Assembly: GCF_033100135.1 (NCBI RefSeq)
Contig: NZ_CP136920.1
Location: 4,397,001 to 4,461,000 of the forward strand
Direction: 5' to 3'
Source: Rubellicoccus peritrichatus
GTDB lineage: Bacteria; Verrucomicrobiota; Verrucomicrobiia; Opitutales; Cerasicoccaceae
DNA length: 64,000 nucleotides
The translations under genes and the position numbers were made by a program. This document shows, one piece after another, positions 1-8,521 of this stretch (positions within the stretch are counted from its first letter, which is position 1; each line of letters begins with the position of its first letter). Below the pieces are notes generated by a model. It was not told the DNA's origin. It was given only the letters and a program-made list of their open reading frames with translations, and searched no databases.

Positions 1-334
1 GTGCACCATTTAGCTCTTTGAGATATTCGCGATTCCACTCAATCACTTCAGGAAGCAACTCAACCACCTCGACTTTCACCTCAGGGCCAACTGACTCCAA
101 TACACTCTGAAGCGTAAAGCCCAGACCGAGACCGCCAACAAGAACACGAGCGGGATTATCACTTTTCAAATGTGCCACTCCGAGTTCGCCGAGTAACCTC
201 TCCGAAGTGAATGATTTTGATTGCATCAACTCATTACCACTAACGTTGATACTAAAAGCCCCATCATGACTATAGAGGGCAAGAATTTTGCCATCTTCAG
301 TTCTAGACTCAGCCAACTTAATTCGTGGTTTCAT
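1..334 (-). CDS. Spermidine-synthase-like methyltransferase, N-terminal part
   Basis: The gene runs off the left edge, so only the first ~111 codons are present; the start is the ATG at 334. After a short beta-rich N-terminus (residues ~1-50, with pieces like ALYSHDGAFSINVSG) comes a glycine-rich nucleotide-binding loop, GGLGLGFTLQSVL, followed by a strand ending VEVVELLPEVIEWNRE. This is the layout of motif I and the acidic post-I loop of S-adenosylmethionine-fold enzymes of the spermidine synthase (SpeE) superfamily. The family transfers aminopropyl or methyl groups, but catalytic residues beyond motif II are outside the window, so the substrate cannot be stated. A stand-alone SpeE-like methyltransferase of unknown substrate is as likely as a true polyamine synthase. 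Confidence 0.75.
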   Translation of the reverse strand, partial: MKPRIKLAESRTEDGKILALYSHDGAFSINVSGNELMQSKSFTSERLLGELGVAHLKSDNPARVLVGGLGLGFTLQSVLESVGPEVKVEVVELLPEVIEWNREYLKELNGA

Positions 335-879
335 AAAAAAATGCCAGCAACCTTAGTCAGCACCATAAATTGACCAAGGATTAGCACGCCATATGCTGCC
401 TGACCAGAAAAAGCTGTGCTACTTTAAAAATCTTTGATTCGCCTGCGCTGGAAAAGGAGGAGGTATTTGATAGGATAAAGCGGTGTTCAATGAAAAATTT
501 ACGCCTGGATCAACAACACAAGAGCAGAATCGATATAATCCCACCAGTATTGTTGCCCCCAAAACCTGATTTTAGACCACTTGAAGACACCAAAGGAACC
601 CCGTCTCAAAAACCACTCCCTAGCTCTCCTAGCGGCATGCCAGAAGCAACTGCATTTATGTCGAATAATAGAAACCCAGCTTTCCTTAGTGATCTTAATG
701 GCAGCCCTGGCGTAGGCGGTATGGTTATATTCATTGACATATCCGCACCAACTGAACGAGATCCTCCCCTGCAAGGTTTTCCAAAGGAAATGAGTTTTGT
801 AAAAATTCTTATTTCAGAGATTGACCTGAGGTAAATGTTTCAGCATTTTCCATCCCTTTCGCAAATTGAACGCGATCAA
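335..879. other. Intergenic region with one doubtful ORF
   Basis: This stretch separates the methyltransferase-like gene from tRNA-Ser. It holds a plus-strand ORF at 490-834 (114 codons). A purine-rich AAGGAGGAGG lies about 30 bp upstream, too far for a normal ribosome binding site. Overlapping frames on the minus strand are also open, and none has a recognisable domain. The translated product is proline-rich and low in information. I do not call a gene here; a degraded reading frame is possible. Confidence 0.3.
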
Positions 880-967
880 GGAGAGATGGCAGAGTGGCCG
901 ATCGCGCATCCTTGGAAAGGATGTGTACCGCGAGGTACCGAGGGTTCGAATCCCTCTCTCTCCGCCA
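880..967 (+). tRNA. tRNA-Ser (anticodon GGA)
   Basis: An 88-nt class II tRNA with encoded CCA. The acceptor arm GGAGAGA pairs with TCTCTCC. The anticodon stem CATCC/GGATG encloses the loop TTGGAAA, giving anticodon GGA (serine, UCC/UCU codons). A long variable arm, GTACCGCGAGGTACC, forms its own stem as expected for tRNA-Ser. The T arm contains GGTTCGAATCC. Confidence 0.97.
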
Positions 968-1003
968 TGATTGGGCGAGGTATCGTGCTGTTTTCATTCA
1001 TTA

Positions 1004-3448
1004 TCAATCTGGTTCATCAGCTTCGTAACAAACCTCCACGCCTTCCTCATCATTGAGCCGATACGCAATTGAATTCGATTTGCTCCTCAATCCGCCGGGT
1101 AAATCTACAGTTTGGCCGTAAGGATTAGCAATTAGAGTCCAATCGCCATATTCAACCACCGCTACTTCGTCATTATCTGAAAGCAGATCAACAGCATCGG
1201 CCAGAGTAGAGAGCTCGGCAGTATCCAAATCGGCTTCATGAGGAAGCAAAAAGGAATTAAATGATATGCGCTGGCCAGGATGCAGCGTGCCGGACCATTT
1301 TTGAAAAACAATCTCATTACGATAACTTGCCGTCTCTGGATTTGAAGAATTCTCTTGATCCGGATAGCCCGGCCTTATTGGCATCAAGACAAGTAAATCA
1401 CGCCTAGGACCATATGCATGTAATCGATACTGCCTATCCAAATCACTTCTGGAATAAAGATTCGAATAAGAGCGAGTATTTGCCCACTCATTAGTAGCTC
1501 CAGTAATATCGCCTACGTGCCAGAGTGGCCCAATCTGAAAAGTACCCGAATCACTGCCCTTATACTCGAATGAATCCCTGATCCATATCAGTTCGTTGGG
1601 CAAAATAAAGATATCTCGATACTGCTTGTGGTCAGCTCCGTCATAGCCAAATAGATCAACTTCAATCGAGGCTATATGAATATCATCAAAATCCTTTGAG
1701 TAGCGCACTGTGCTACTACGCCAATTGTTGAGCAGGAATTCATAAAAGCGCGTCGTCGTAACAGGACTACTGGAGTTGATCCAAACTGTCGGATTCTTTG
1801 GATCTGCGATGGGGTCATAGGACCACTCGAATTCAAGATAATCATGGCCACTGACATCCAATGGATATCCAAGTGAATTTTGATAGTTCATCCACTTATT
1901 GGACACAGGATAAGACTGAGGAGTTGTAGATATTTTGGTGCGCTCAGTTCCACTAACCAGATAAACATTCTGGATCAATGTGTTCTGAGCTGACGGATTG
2001 TTTGCATCAAAACGCAATCCCATTCCGGTCACCGATTGTAGATTAATATCTTTGCCACCAGTTGCTGTATTGCCTCCCTTAAGATCGACAACAGTTCTGC
2101 GCAATGTACCGTTATCAATTGACCCCAATGGAAAAGGATCCCCATCCTTTCGAAAAAGCAGAATATTCTGGTACTGCTCATAAGCTTCACCACGAGCTGG
2201 AGGATTCAGAAGCAGGCCATACTCATCAACAAGAGTAATAACTGACGAACCGTCTGCCATACCATGCCCACCTCCATTGAACAGATTAACAGAAAGAAAA
2301 GTCGCAGCAGGTCCAAAGCCACTTCTTAAGGCAAGCTTATCGGGAAATAACTGGTCATAACGACGGTCACTGTAATATGAGTTGCCATTGGGTTGAACAG
2401 GGATGATATCATCCGAAGTATAGAGGAAAACGGGCTCACGATAAACATGATTGGCTTGTGCTTCTTGAGCACGGAGGAAGTTAAATATTCTTTGCGCCGC
2501 CCATTTATAACGCCCATCCCGGTAAATGGTAGCCGCCCATTCATAAATAGCAGGATTTTGAATTTGATCACTAGAAGATATACGAAAATCCATTCCAAAT
2601 GAGTTCAGCAAGCCTAGCTTACGTTCAAAAATATTCTTAACCCATGACTGCTGAAAGAAATCCTGTGGATCAGGTTCAATTTCATAAGCAGCCATCATCA
2701 TATTGTATAACCAGAGTTCAACGTAACTGGTGGAATCCTCGTTTGAGTCCTTTGTCCGCATGAGCCCTTGATTCCAATTCTCAAGTGCTTTACTTCTCCA
2801 ACTAGCACTATTTGAATGATCAGGCAGCAACTTGGAAGTTCGATACAAACCAAGAGTATTCATGATGCCTCGGTTCATTTCAGTTCCCGACTCCATCGAA
2901 AGACAAGCATCCGCATGAGCTGCTAACATAGCCTCGACATCACTACGTTCAGAGTCGGCCAACTCAATGTCATCCCTGGCTTTCAAATAACAAAATGTGA
3001 TCCGGCTCAAAGTAAACTGAATGTCAGTTGAGGGAAATTGTACCTCGTGCAGCAGTGCAGTCTTAACCCTGTCGAGGTAAATCGCATCACCAGTTTCCTC
3101 GTAAAGAGCCGCTGCCGTTTCAAGCCATACCCATTTAAAGCGATTCAATCCTTCCTTTCTAATAATAACTTTATTGATATCTTCATCAATTCGATTGAGC
3201 ACAAGTTGATGCTTATAGACATCAATATATTGCTCCCTCGTCCAAGTCTGCTGCAACTTGTTATCAAGATCGGAAATTTCAGTATATTCGGTAAGGACTT
3301 GTCCCTCGAGCAACGAGTGCACATGAGATGACAAAGCAGTTACACCCAATACTTTAATGGCAAATATTCCCCTTACAATTATCGCACTAAACATTATCTT
3401 TAAACCAAGAAGCAAACACAGACTTCGATTAGATTTTACTGCACCCAT
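1004..3448 (-). CDS. Heparinase II/III-like polysaccharide lyase-type protein
   Basis: An 814-residue predicted exported protein. A hydrophobic N-terminus (residues ~9-40) can act as a signal or anchor. Residues ~60-370 are helix-rich with repeated WAA/YKWAA-type segments, as in an alpha/alpha toroid; the remainder is beta-rich. The junction holds GGGHGMADGSSVITL (about 392-406), matching the H-x-x-x-D-x-x-S arrangement seen at the start of the beta-sheet domain of heparinase-II/III-fold lyases. The same fold and motif recur in the upstream lyase-like gene of this operon, but overall identity between the two is low. The first ATG overlaps the end of the preceding pseudopilin gene by 13 bp, pointing to translational coupling. 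The likely role is cleavage of an acidic polysaccharide outside the cytoplasm. The exact lyase family and substrate are not decidable by eye. Confidence 0.65.
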   Translation of the reverse strand: MGAVKSNRSLCLLLGLKIMFSAIIVRGIFAIKVLGVTALSSHVHSLLEGQVLTEYTEISDLDNKLQQTWTREQYIDVYKHQLVLNRIDEDINKVIIRKEGLNRFKWVWLETAAALYEETGDAIYLDRVKTALLHEVQFPSTDIQFTLSRITFCYLKARDDIELADSERSDVEAMLAAHADACLSMESGTEMNRGIMNTLGLYRTSKLLPDHSNSASWRSKALENWNQGLMRTKDSNEDSTSYVELWLYNMMMAAYEIEPDPQDFFQQSWVKNIFERKLGLLNSFGMDFRISSSDQIQNPAIYEWAATIYRDGRYKWAAQRIFNFLRAQEAQANHVYREPVFLYTSDDIIPVQPNGNSYYSDRRYDQLFPDKLALRSGFGPAATFLSVNLFNGGGHGMADGSSVITLVDEYGLLLNPPARGEAYEQYQNILLFRKDGDPFPLGSIDNGTLRRTVVDLKGGNTATGGKDINLQSVTGMGLRFDANNPSAQNTLIQNVYLVSGTERTKISTTPQSYPVSNKWMNYQNSLGYPLDVSGHDYLEFEWSYDPIADPKNPTVWINSSSPVTTTRFYEFLLNNWRSSTVRYSKDFDDIHIASIEVDLFGYDGADHKQYRDIFILPNELIWIRDSFEYKGSDSGTFQIGPLWHVGDITGATNEWANTRSYSNLYSRSDLDRQYRLHAYGPRRDLLVLMPIRPGYPDQENSSNPETASYRNEIVFQKWSGTLHPGQRISFNSFLLPHEADLDTAELSTLADAVDLLSDNDEVAVVEYGDWTLIANPYGQTVDLPGGLRSKSNSIAYRLNDEEGVEVCYEADEPD

Positions 3449-4083
3449 TCAGGCTGAATGATCTCTTCAACCATCTCATCCGAAGTTAGTGTACGGATAC
3501 TCCCATCCAGCATGAGGGCATGCGTTTGAGTATCGTCATTAATGGGATAACCGATTCGATCTCCAGCAGTGGCCCACCAGAATTGGTAGCTATTGCCATT
3601 GTTGATCGTGAGAAAAACAATATTCGCCGGATCAACAGCTCGTGAACTAAGTAAGAATGAAGTGTTTTGATTTTGTATATAGTGAATTGGGTAGGTGTAA
3701 CCTGGATCATCTTCGCTTTTCAAAGGTGACGCAAAAACGCTGGTTTTATATGCCTCAGTACTACCACCAGCTTCAACATAAGGATCAATTTGCTTAAACA
3801 AGCGATTATTGTCTTTGGTAATTAAATAACCGCTCACACTCGCATTTTCACTATCATCGGGAATTGTCAAGTTCCCTGGGTAAATTTGGTTGTCAGAAGC
3901 AAACAATTGACTGGCCACACCAATATTACGAAGGTTGGAAGCATCTTTCGTCACTCTTGATTGCTCAACCATCCCAGAGATAACAGGAAAGACGATTGCC
4001 GCAAGTATTGCTACAATTGCGACGGATACTAAAAGCTCTACAATTGTAAAAGCGCGTGGATATACGTGGGTTAGTTTACGCAT
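3436..4083 (-). CDS. Pseudopilin-like protein with prepilin N-methylation motif
   Basis: A 215-residue protein. A longer frame starts at 4188, but the ATG at 4083 is preferred because it places the prepilin signal (short basic leader MRKLTHVYPRA, then FTIVELLVSVAIVAILAAIV) at the N-terminus and overlaps the upstream oxidoreductase stop by only 8 bp. The leader is cut before Phe by prepilin peptidase in this family, and Glu five residues after the cut is present. The C-terminus has ALMLDGSIRTLT, resembling the H/D-G-S element at the end of many planctomycete and verrucomicrobial DUF1559-like pseudopilins. It sits between an oxidoreductase and a lyase gene in the same operon, an odd place for a pilin. 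It may serve secretion or surface display of the neighbouring enzymes, which is inference. Confidence 0.85.
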   Translation of the reverse strand: MRKLTHVYPRAFTIVELLVSVAIVAILAAIVFPVISGMVEQSRVTKDASNLRNIGVASQLFASDNQIYPGNLTIPDDSENASVSGYLITKDNNRLFKQIDPYVEAGGSTEAYKTSVFASPLKSEDDPGYTYPIHYIQNQNTSFLLSSRAVDPANIVFLTINNGNSYQFWWATAGDRIGYPINDDTQTHALMLDGSIRTLTSDEMVEEIIQPEWVQ

Positions 4084-5269
4084 GGTAAAGGGGAATATTT
4101 TTGAGGTTTTCGGGTTGAACAATATACCCCGGAACACTCCAAGGCAAACTCTGCTCAGCAAATGTTTTTCCAGTCTTCCAAGCTGCACGAATGGCAGTAA
4201 AAATATCGCTCTTATCTTTCTCCTGAATTACTGCAGATTCATGGGCTGCGATCACCAGATCAGCAAATTTCTCTGCCATGGAAACATCAGCTACGATGAC
4301 GTCATCTCCTTTGACACGAGCCAGGACCTGATCTAACATCTGTAAGCGATTGAAATGCACAACTTCACTCCGCTGATCCGGCTGGAGTGATTCATTAATC
4401 TTCCACCGAGTACGATTGCCATTGCGCCAGATCATATAACCTCGTTCACCTTCAACACGTAACCTCGGTTCCATACTTTCGTTGGCGGCATGAGTAAAAC
4501 TCAGATTGATCGACACATCATCATCTGTTTGAGCCCGTAAAGAAATCGTGTCACAACTTTCGATTCTCTGGCTTCGATACATTTCTGCACAGACAGACTT
4601 AATATCTGCAGACTGTCCTAGCTTCTCACTGGCGAAATAGAGTGCCAAATTACCGAAGTGAGCAAAAGCATTATTGAGTGGAGAGTCTAAAACGGGCTTT
4701 TTGTCATCCAAAGCGAGTCGCCCTGCCCAGGAGTTACGTTGATAATATGAAAGATCACGCGGCCAGGAGCCAACTGCAGTGATCCTTCGAAGAGGCCCTA
4801 AGATACCTCCAACGAGCAAGCTCTTAGTCCGTGCAGCAAGTTCTCCATAGATATCCTGAAACCCAACGCTAACTGTCAGGCCAGTGATCGCTTCCGCGTG
4901 CTTGATCTGCTGAATTTCTTTGTGTGATGAAGCGAGCGGTTTTTCAACCAAAACATGAGCACCAGCACGAAGAGAGGCAAGCGTCATTGGCGTATGTAAT
5001 GGAATCCCCGTCGGTATCATGACCAAATCCAACAAGCCAGTATTCTCCTCCAGCATAATTTGATAATCTCGATAGATAAGGACATGCTGCCGCTTAAGCC
5101 ATTGCTCTACGAGTATTTCATCTTCAGGGTTTGGAATAACGACTGCATGTAGATGGGCGCAACCTCGCATGTGCTGATCGACTGCAGCAGCAAGATGCCA
5201 TCGCCCGTAGCCGGATACTCCAATGACTGCAATTTGCGGTAGCTGCTCGTTCCTGTCTCTTGAAATCAT
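4076..5269 (-). CDS. Gfo/Idh/MocA family NAD(P)-dependent oxidoreductase
   Basis: A 397-residue cytoplasmic enzyme. The N-terminal Rossmann fold has AVIGVSGYGRWHL (about residues 14-26) as dinucleotide-binding loop, and the family hallmark EKPLA occurs at about 109-113 in VLVEKPLASSHKE. A C-terminal alpha/beta substrate domain follows. Members oxidise or reduce sugars, inositols and uronates. Standing six bases downstream of a lyase gene and in one operon with a symporter, it probably converts the imported monosaccharide or unsaturated uronate. The last codons (LYHA-stop) overlap the ATG of the pseudopilin gene. Confidence 0.9.
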   Translation of the reverse strand: MISRDRNEQLPQIAVIGVSGYGRWHLAAAVDQHMRGCAHLHAVVIPNPEDEILVEQWLKRQHVLIYRDYQIMLEENTGLLDLVMIPTGIPLHTPMTLASLRAGAHVLVEKPLASSHKEIQQIKHAEAITGLTVSVGFQDIYGELAARTKSLLVGGILGPLRRITAVGSWPRDLSYYQRNSWAGRLALDDKKPVLDSPLNNAFAHFGNLALYFASEKLGQSADIKSVCAEMYRSQRIESCDTISLRAQTDDDVSINLSFTHAANESMEPRLRVEGERGYMIWRNGNRTRWKINESLQPDQRSEVVHFNRLQMLDQVLARVKGDDVIVADVSMAEKFADLVIAAHESAVIQEKDKSDIFTAIRAAWKTGKTFAEQSLPWSVPGYIVQPENLKNIPLYHA

Positions 5270-5275
5270 AAAAAT

Positions 5276-8200
5276 TTAGTTATGGGCAATTTCAAATCCG
5301 GGCTCACTGGCATGTTTAAGTTGAAACACATATTTGCCCCAGGCCAAACGTGAATCACCAGATGGAAGTGTTTCCCATTTTGCTGACGCTGCCTGCGGCA
5401 ATGTCAGCAGCGTATCAATAACTGGCTTAGGATTATTAGAAGAAAGTTGAAACACTTGCGAATTACGCATACCATAAACAGCATGCTGAGAAAACACCGC
5501 TGATCGACCTTCTTCTGATCGTAAATACAGATGCGAACCACCCGGCAAGACAACCTTGTCTTTATCGACCAATCGAGAATTCTGCAGGTGCCAATATACA
5601 GTTGCCTGAGTCTCCTTAGGCATATTAGTCAGAAGCGTATCGCGAATCCATATTCCCTGCTGTTCAACGAAAATGAATTCCCGTACGGTAACCTGATTAC
5701 GCCCTTCTCGATCTGTAAGTCTATTCTCAACACGAACATAACTTCCACCATTGAAGGCTTGTTGATCAACAACCTCCGAGGTGACTGCTGGATTGTTTAT
5801 TTCAAGATAGCGCTTCGGGTAGCCATCCTGATCACCTATAAGTGTTGAATTGAGAAAAACGTCTCCTCCGGTTTCTTCCACTTTCATATAGAAATCAAGA
5901 AAGAGCTCATTTTCATCATCAATGCAAAGCGACTGCGGAAAACGTAGACCAACATAAGTAGTTTCAGTGCCTAAAGAGAAATCAAAGCGCCCTATAGAAC
6001 CACCTCGCTCATCATCTGGAAGCACATCCAATTCTCCGTTCAACGCATCCGGAATACTACTGGTATTTTCAAAATCGACTAATACTTGAGGTGACTTGTC
6101 ATCCATGCTTGAAAGCAGTTTGATATCATCCAGATAAACTGTTGCACTTTGCTCACTGCTTCCCTCACCCTTCCATTCCCAACCAAGCACAAATTCTCTT
6201 TCGGTGTTGTAGGAAAAAGGAACATCCGGATGATACTGGGCACGGTCCAGGCTGGGTAAGCCGATTTCGCCAGCAAAGTTCCCCCAGATCCAATGTTTTG
6301 GTAGAGCAAAACGGTAGTGCATCCATTTGCCAGGCTTGAACTGGCGAGTTTGCATACGACGACTTTGTTCTGCTGTATCCCGTAAACCAGAGGCTGTATC
6401 CTGTGGCTCCAGAACCATCAAGTTATGGAGGCGATGTGCCCTTGAATAGCGTCCATTATCTTCAATAAGCTTTTGATTTTGAGTAATTGAAACCACAGCT
6501 GAGGCATCATTGTGACCGTGTTCGGTGCCGTTGAGTAGATCTATTAAGACAAACAGGTCATCAGGCGCATTTCCGCTACGATAGGATAACTTAAGAGGAT
6601 AGCCTCTATTTGATGAGAGTAATTCAACCCCTCTCCCATCAGGCACAGAAGGAAGCCCTGGGTTATCCTCTTTCATCGAACGCAATGCATACGCCAACCC
6701 CAGGATATCTATAGCCTTCATCGACATGGGATTATATCCCTTGTAGAAGTGCATATTGAAAACACGGTTTGCAGCCCATTGATATTTTGAATCTCCAGTC
6801 ACATCAAAAGCCATCTGAAATAACCCTGTGAGCAAACCAGGATGTGAATCTTCATCATCGCCATATGCCGGTATAAATCCTAGTGGCGAAAGAGAAAAAT
6901 ACAGACGCTCAAAGATACGAACTAAACGGGGATCACTTAGTAAACCATACTGCTGAGACTCTTCAATAATTAGCAGTGAGAAAAACAGAGTCAGCATCGA
7001 GTAGTTTGTTGAGTCTTCCAAAGGGTCAAGATGCCTGTAATCGCTCCATACTAGATCACGAATTGAATTAATACTCACCGCTTGAGGCACGTCCGGCGCT
7101 ATTCGAAGCGCAGGAAAAGTGCCAAGTGCAACACCTAATGAACGATTCATTGGCCCCCTCTCATAAGCCGCATGAGATAAAGTTTTCTCTATGATTTCTT
7201 TTAATTTCGATTTTTCTTCGTCACTCAGTTCAGGAGATACTAATGCCGTTTCAATGGTTCGAGACATGGGATAGAAATCATGAAATGTCACTGGCAATGA
7301 ATCATCACGATCATACTCCGAAAGGAGGATCCGTGCCCTGTTAATTAGTAAATCGATGTAAGTCGGCGACGAAGTCACTTCATACATCCACACATTGAGC
7401 AAGCTCCAATCCGAACTTCGATAATCTCGCGTGTTTTGTCTCGCATGATAAACCTTAGCCTGTTCAATAGCTTCCAGTAGGCGTGATTTAGTAATTGGTT
7501 GATCGAGATCGGCTGGAATCTCTACCCTTGGAATATCAGATTGTTTTATTGGGTTCAGAAAACTAAGCTCAATACTCTCTCCATTTCCTTCATTATCAAT
7601 TGGGACAATTTTTAGAGCAAGTAAGTCGGGCTCAGATGGAAAAGTCAGCCAGACATTTTGACTACCAGCATTCAGCCTAGCAGCGTCCAATAATATTTCT
7701 TGTCGTCCATAATCCGTATATATGATGCACTTAGGGTCGACTGTTTCCCGAATATCAGTTGAAATTCTTATCGAAAACTCAGCATCAAACTGATTAGGCG
7801 AGGTTTGCATGGTATTAGCAGTATAGCGCAAACTTGTAAGATCCCGTCGATCAATTGTATCTTCAACATCGATAGGCGGAGCCAAGTTAAACCAAGTTTT
7901 AGGCGTTCCCGCAACAATGCCAATTTTAGAGCCTGGAGCACCATCCGGCAAATCGACACTCAAACGAGGCTCCCACTGAATCGCATCATTTGAAAGCCAT
8001 GCCTGTAACCTACTGCCATTTTTCTCAACTTTTAACAAAAACCATTCACCTGGGCTGGTAGGAAAGCCTTCTTTGGAAATGGCTAACTCATCAACTCTAT
8101 TATTATCGAGTTCTGTCAGGCGCAATTGCCCGGTTAAACGATCAAGCGTAACACGACGCATATTTTTGCGGTCAAACGCACCAAAGGCGATACCCGACTT

Positions 8201-8521
8201 TGGTAAATAACGAGAGAAACGCAACTTGTCGTAACGCATTCCAATAATCCATACAAAATCCTCTACAGGCTTACGATAAAACGCAATGCCCTCTTCTCCG
8301 ACCACGAAATCTTGTGCTTGCAAAAGTTCGCTTGAGTCATGTTCGATACTCCACTTGCCTGACATTTTCCACTGGGCATCGTCAAGTGAAGGTGACGCAC
8401 CCTCAAACGCCTTGTTTAAGTTCTCAATCTCAGCCTGAAGGATAAACGAGTAACCACAGAGAATGCTTGTCACCCAAACGAGTCGAAGTGATGCAAGATA
8501 TTTCATCAGCTTAACGGTCAT
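5276..8521 (-). CDS. Large heparinase II/III-like polysaccharide lyase-type protein
   Basis: A 1081-residue secreted protein with signal peptide (SLRLVWVTSILCGYSFILQAE). Residues ~40-220 form a LamG/DUF1961-like beta-sandwich (ISKEGFPTSPGEWFLLKVEKN...). A helical toroid follows at ~330-640, with repeated WAANR and YRHLDPLEDSTNYSML segments. The motif EHGHNDASAVVSI near residue 667 and a second beta domain complete the lyase fold. The H-x-H-x-D-x-S pattern is that of heparinase II/III-like enzymes, in which His and Tyr act on uronate-containing chains. The ATG at 8521 overlaps the symporter stop by 11 bp; an ATG at 8506 is an alternative start. The family cannot be fixed without a profile search. 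Alginate, ulvan and glycosaminoglycan-like substrates are all possible. Confidence 0.7.
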   Translation of the reverse strand: MTVKLMKYLASLRLVWVTSILCGYSFILQAEIENLNKAFEGASPSLDDAQWKMSGKWSIEHDSSELLQAQDFVVGEEGIAFYRKPVEDFVWIIGMRYDKLRFSRYLPKSGIAFGAFDRKNMRRVTLDRLTGQLRLTELDNNRVDELAISKEGFPTSPGEWFLLKVEKNGSRLQAWLSNDAIQWEPRLSVDLPDGAPGSKIGIVAGTPKTWFNLAPPIDVEDTIDRRDLTSLRYTANTMQTSPNQFDAEFSIRISTDIRETVDPKCIIYTDYGRQEILLDAARLNAGSQNVWLTFPSEPDLLALKIVPIDNEGNGESIELSFLNPIKQSDIPRVEIPADLDQPITKSRLLEAIEQAKVYHARQNTRDYRSSDWSLLNVWMYEVTSSPTYIDLLINRARILLSEYDRDDSLPVTFHDFYPMSRTIETALVSPELSDEEKSKLKEIIEKTLSHAAYERGPMNRSLGVALGTFPALRIAPDVPQAVSINSIRDLVWSDYRHLDPLEDSTNYSMLTLFFSLLIIEESQQYGLLSDPRLVRIFERLYFSLSPLGFIPAYGDDEDSHPGLLTGLFQMAFDVTGDSKYQWAANRVFNMHFYKGYNPMSMKAIDILGLAYALRSMKEDNPGLPSVPDGRGVELLSSNRGYPLKLSYRSGNAPDDLFVLIDLLNGTEHGHNDASAVVSITQNQKLIEDNGRYSRAHRLHNLMVLEPQDTASGLRDTAEQSRRMQTRQFKPGKWMHYRFALPKHWIWGNFAGEIGLPSLDRAQYHPDVPFSYNTEREFVLGWEWKGEGSSEQSATVYLDDIKLLSSMDDKSPQVLVDFENTSSIPDALNGELDVLPDDERGGSIGRFDFSLGTETTYVGLRFPQSLCIDDENELFLDFYMKVEETGGDVFLNSTLIGDQDGYPKRYLEINNPAVTSEVVDQQAFNGGSYVRVENRLTDREGRNQVTVREFIFVEQQGIWIRDTLLTNMPKETQATVYWHLQNSRLVDKDKVVLPGGSHLYLRSEEGRSAVFSQHAVYGMRNSQVFQLSSNNPKPVIDTLLTLPQAASAKWETLPSGDSRLAWGKYVFQLKHASEPGFEIAHN

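Noticed and set aside
490-834. Plus-strand 114-codon ORF and a minus-strand 91-codon ORF over the same bases
   Set aside because: The Shine-Dalgarno-like run is about 30 bp from the start, both strands are open, no domain is recognised, and composition is not gene-like.
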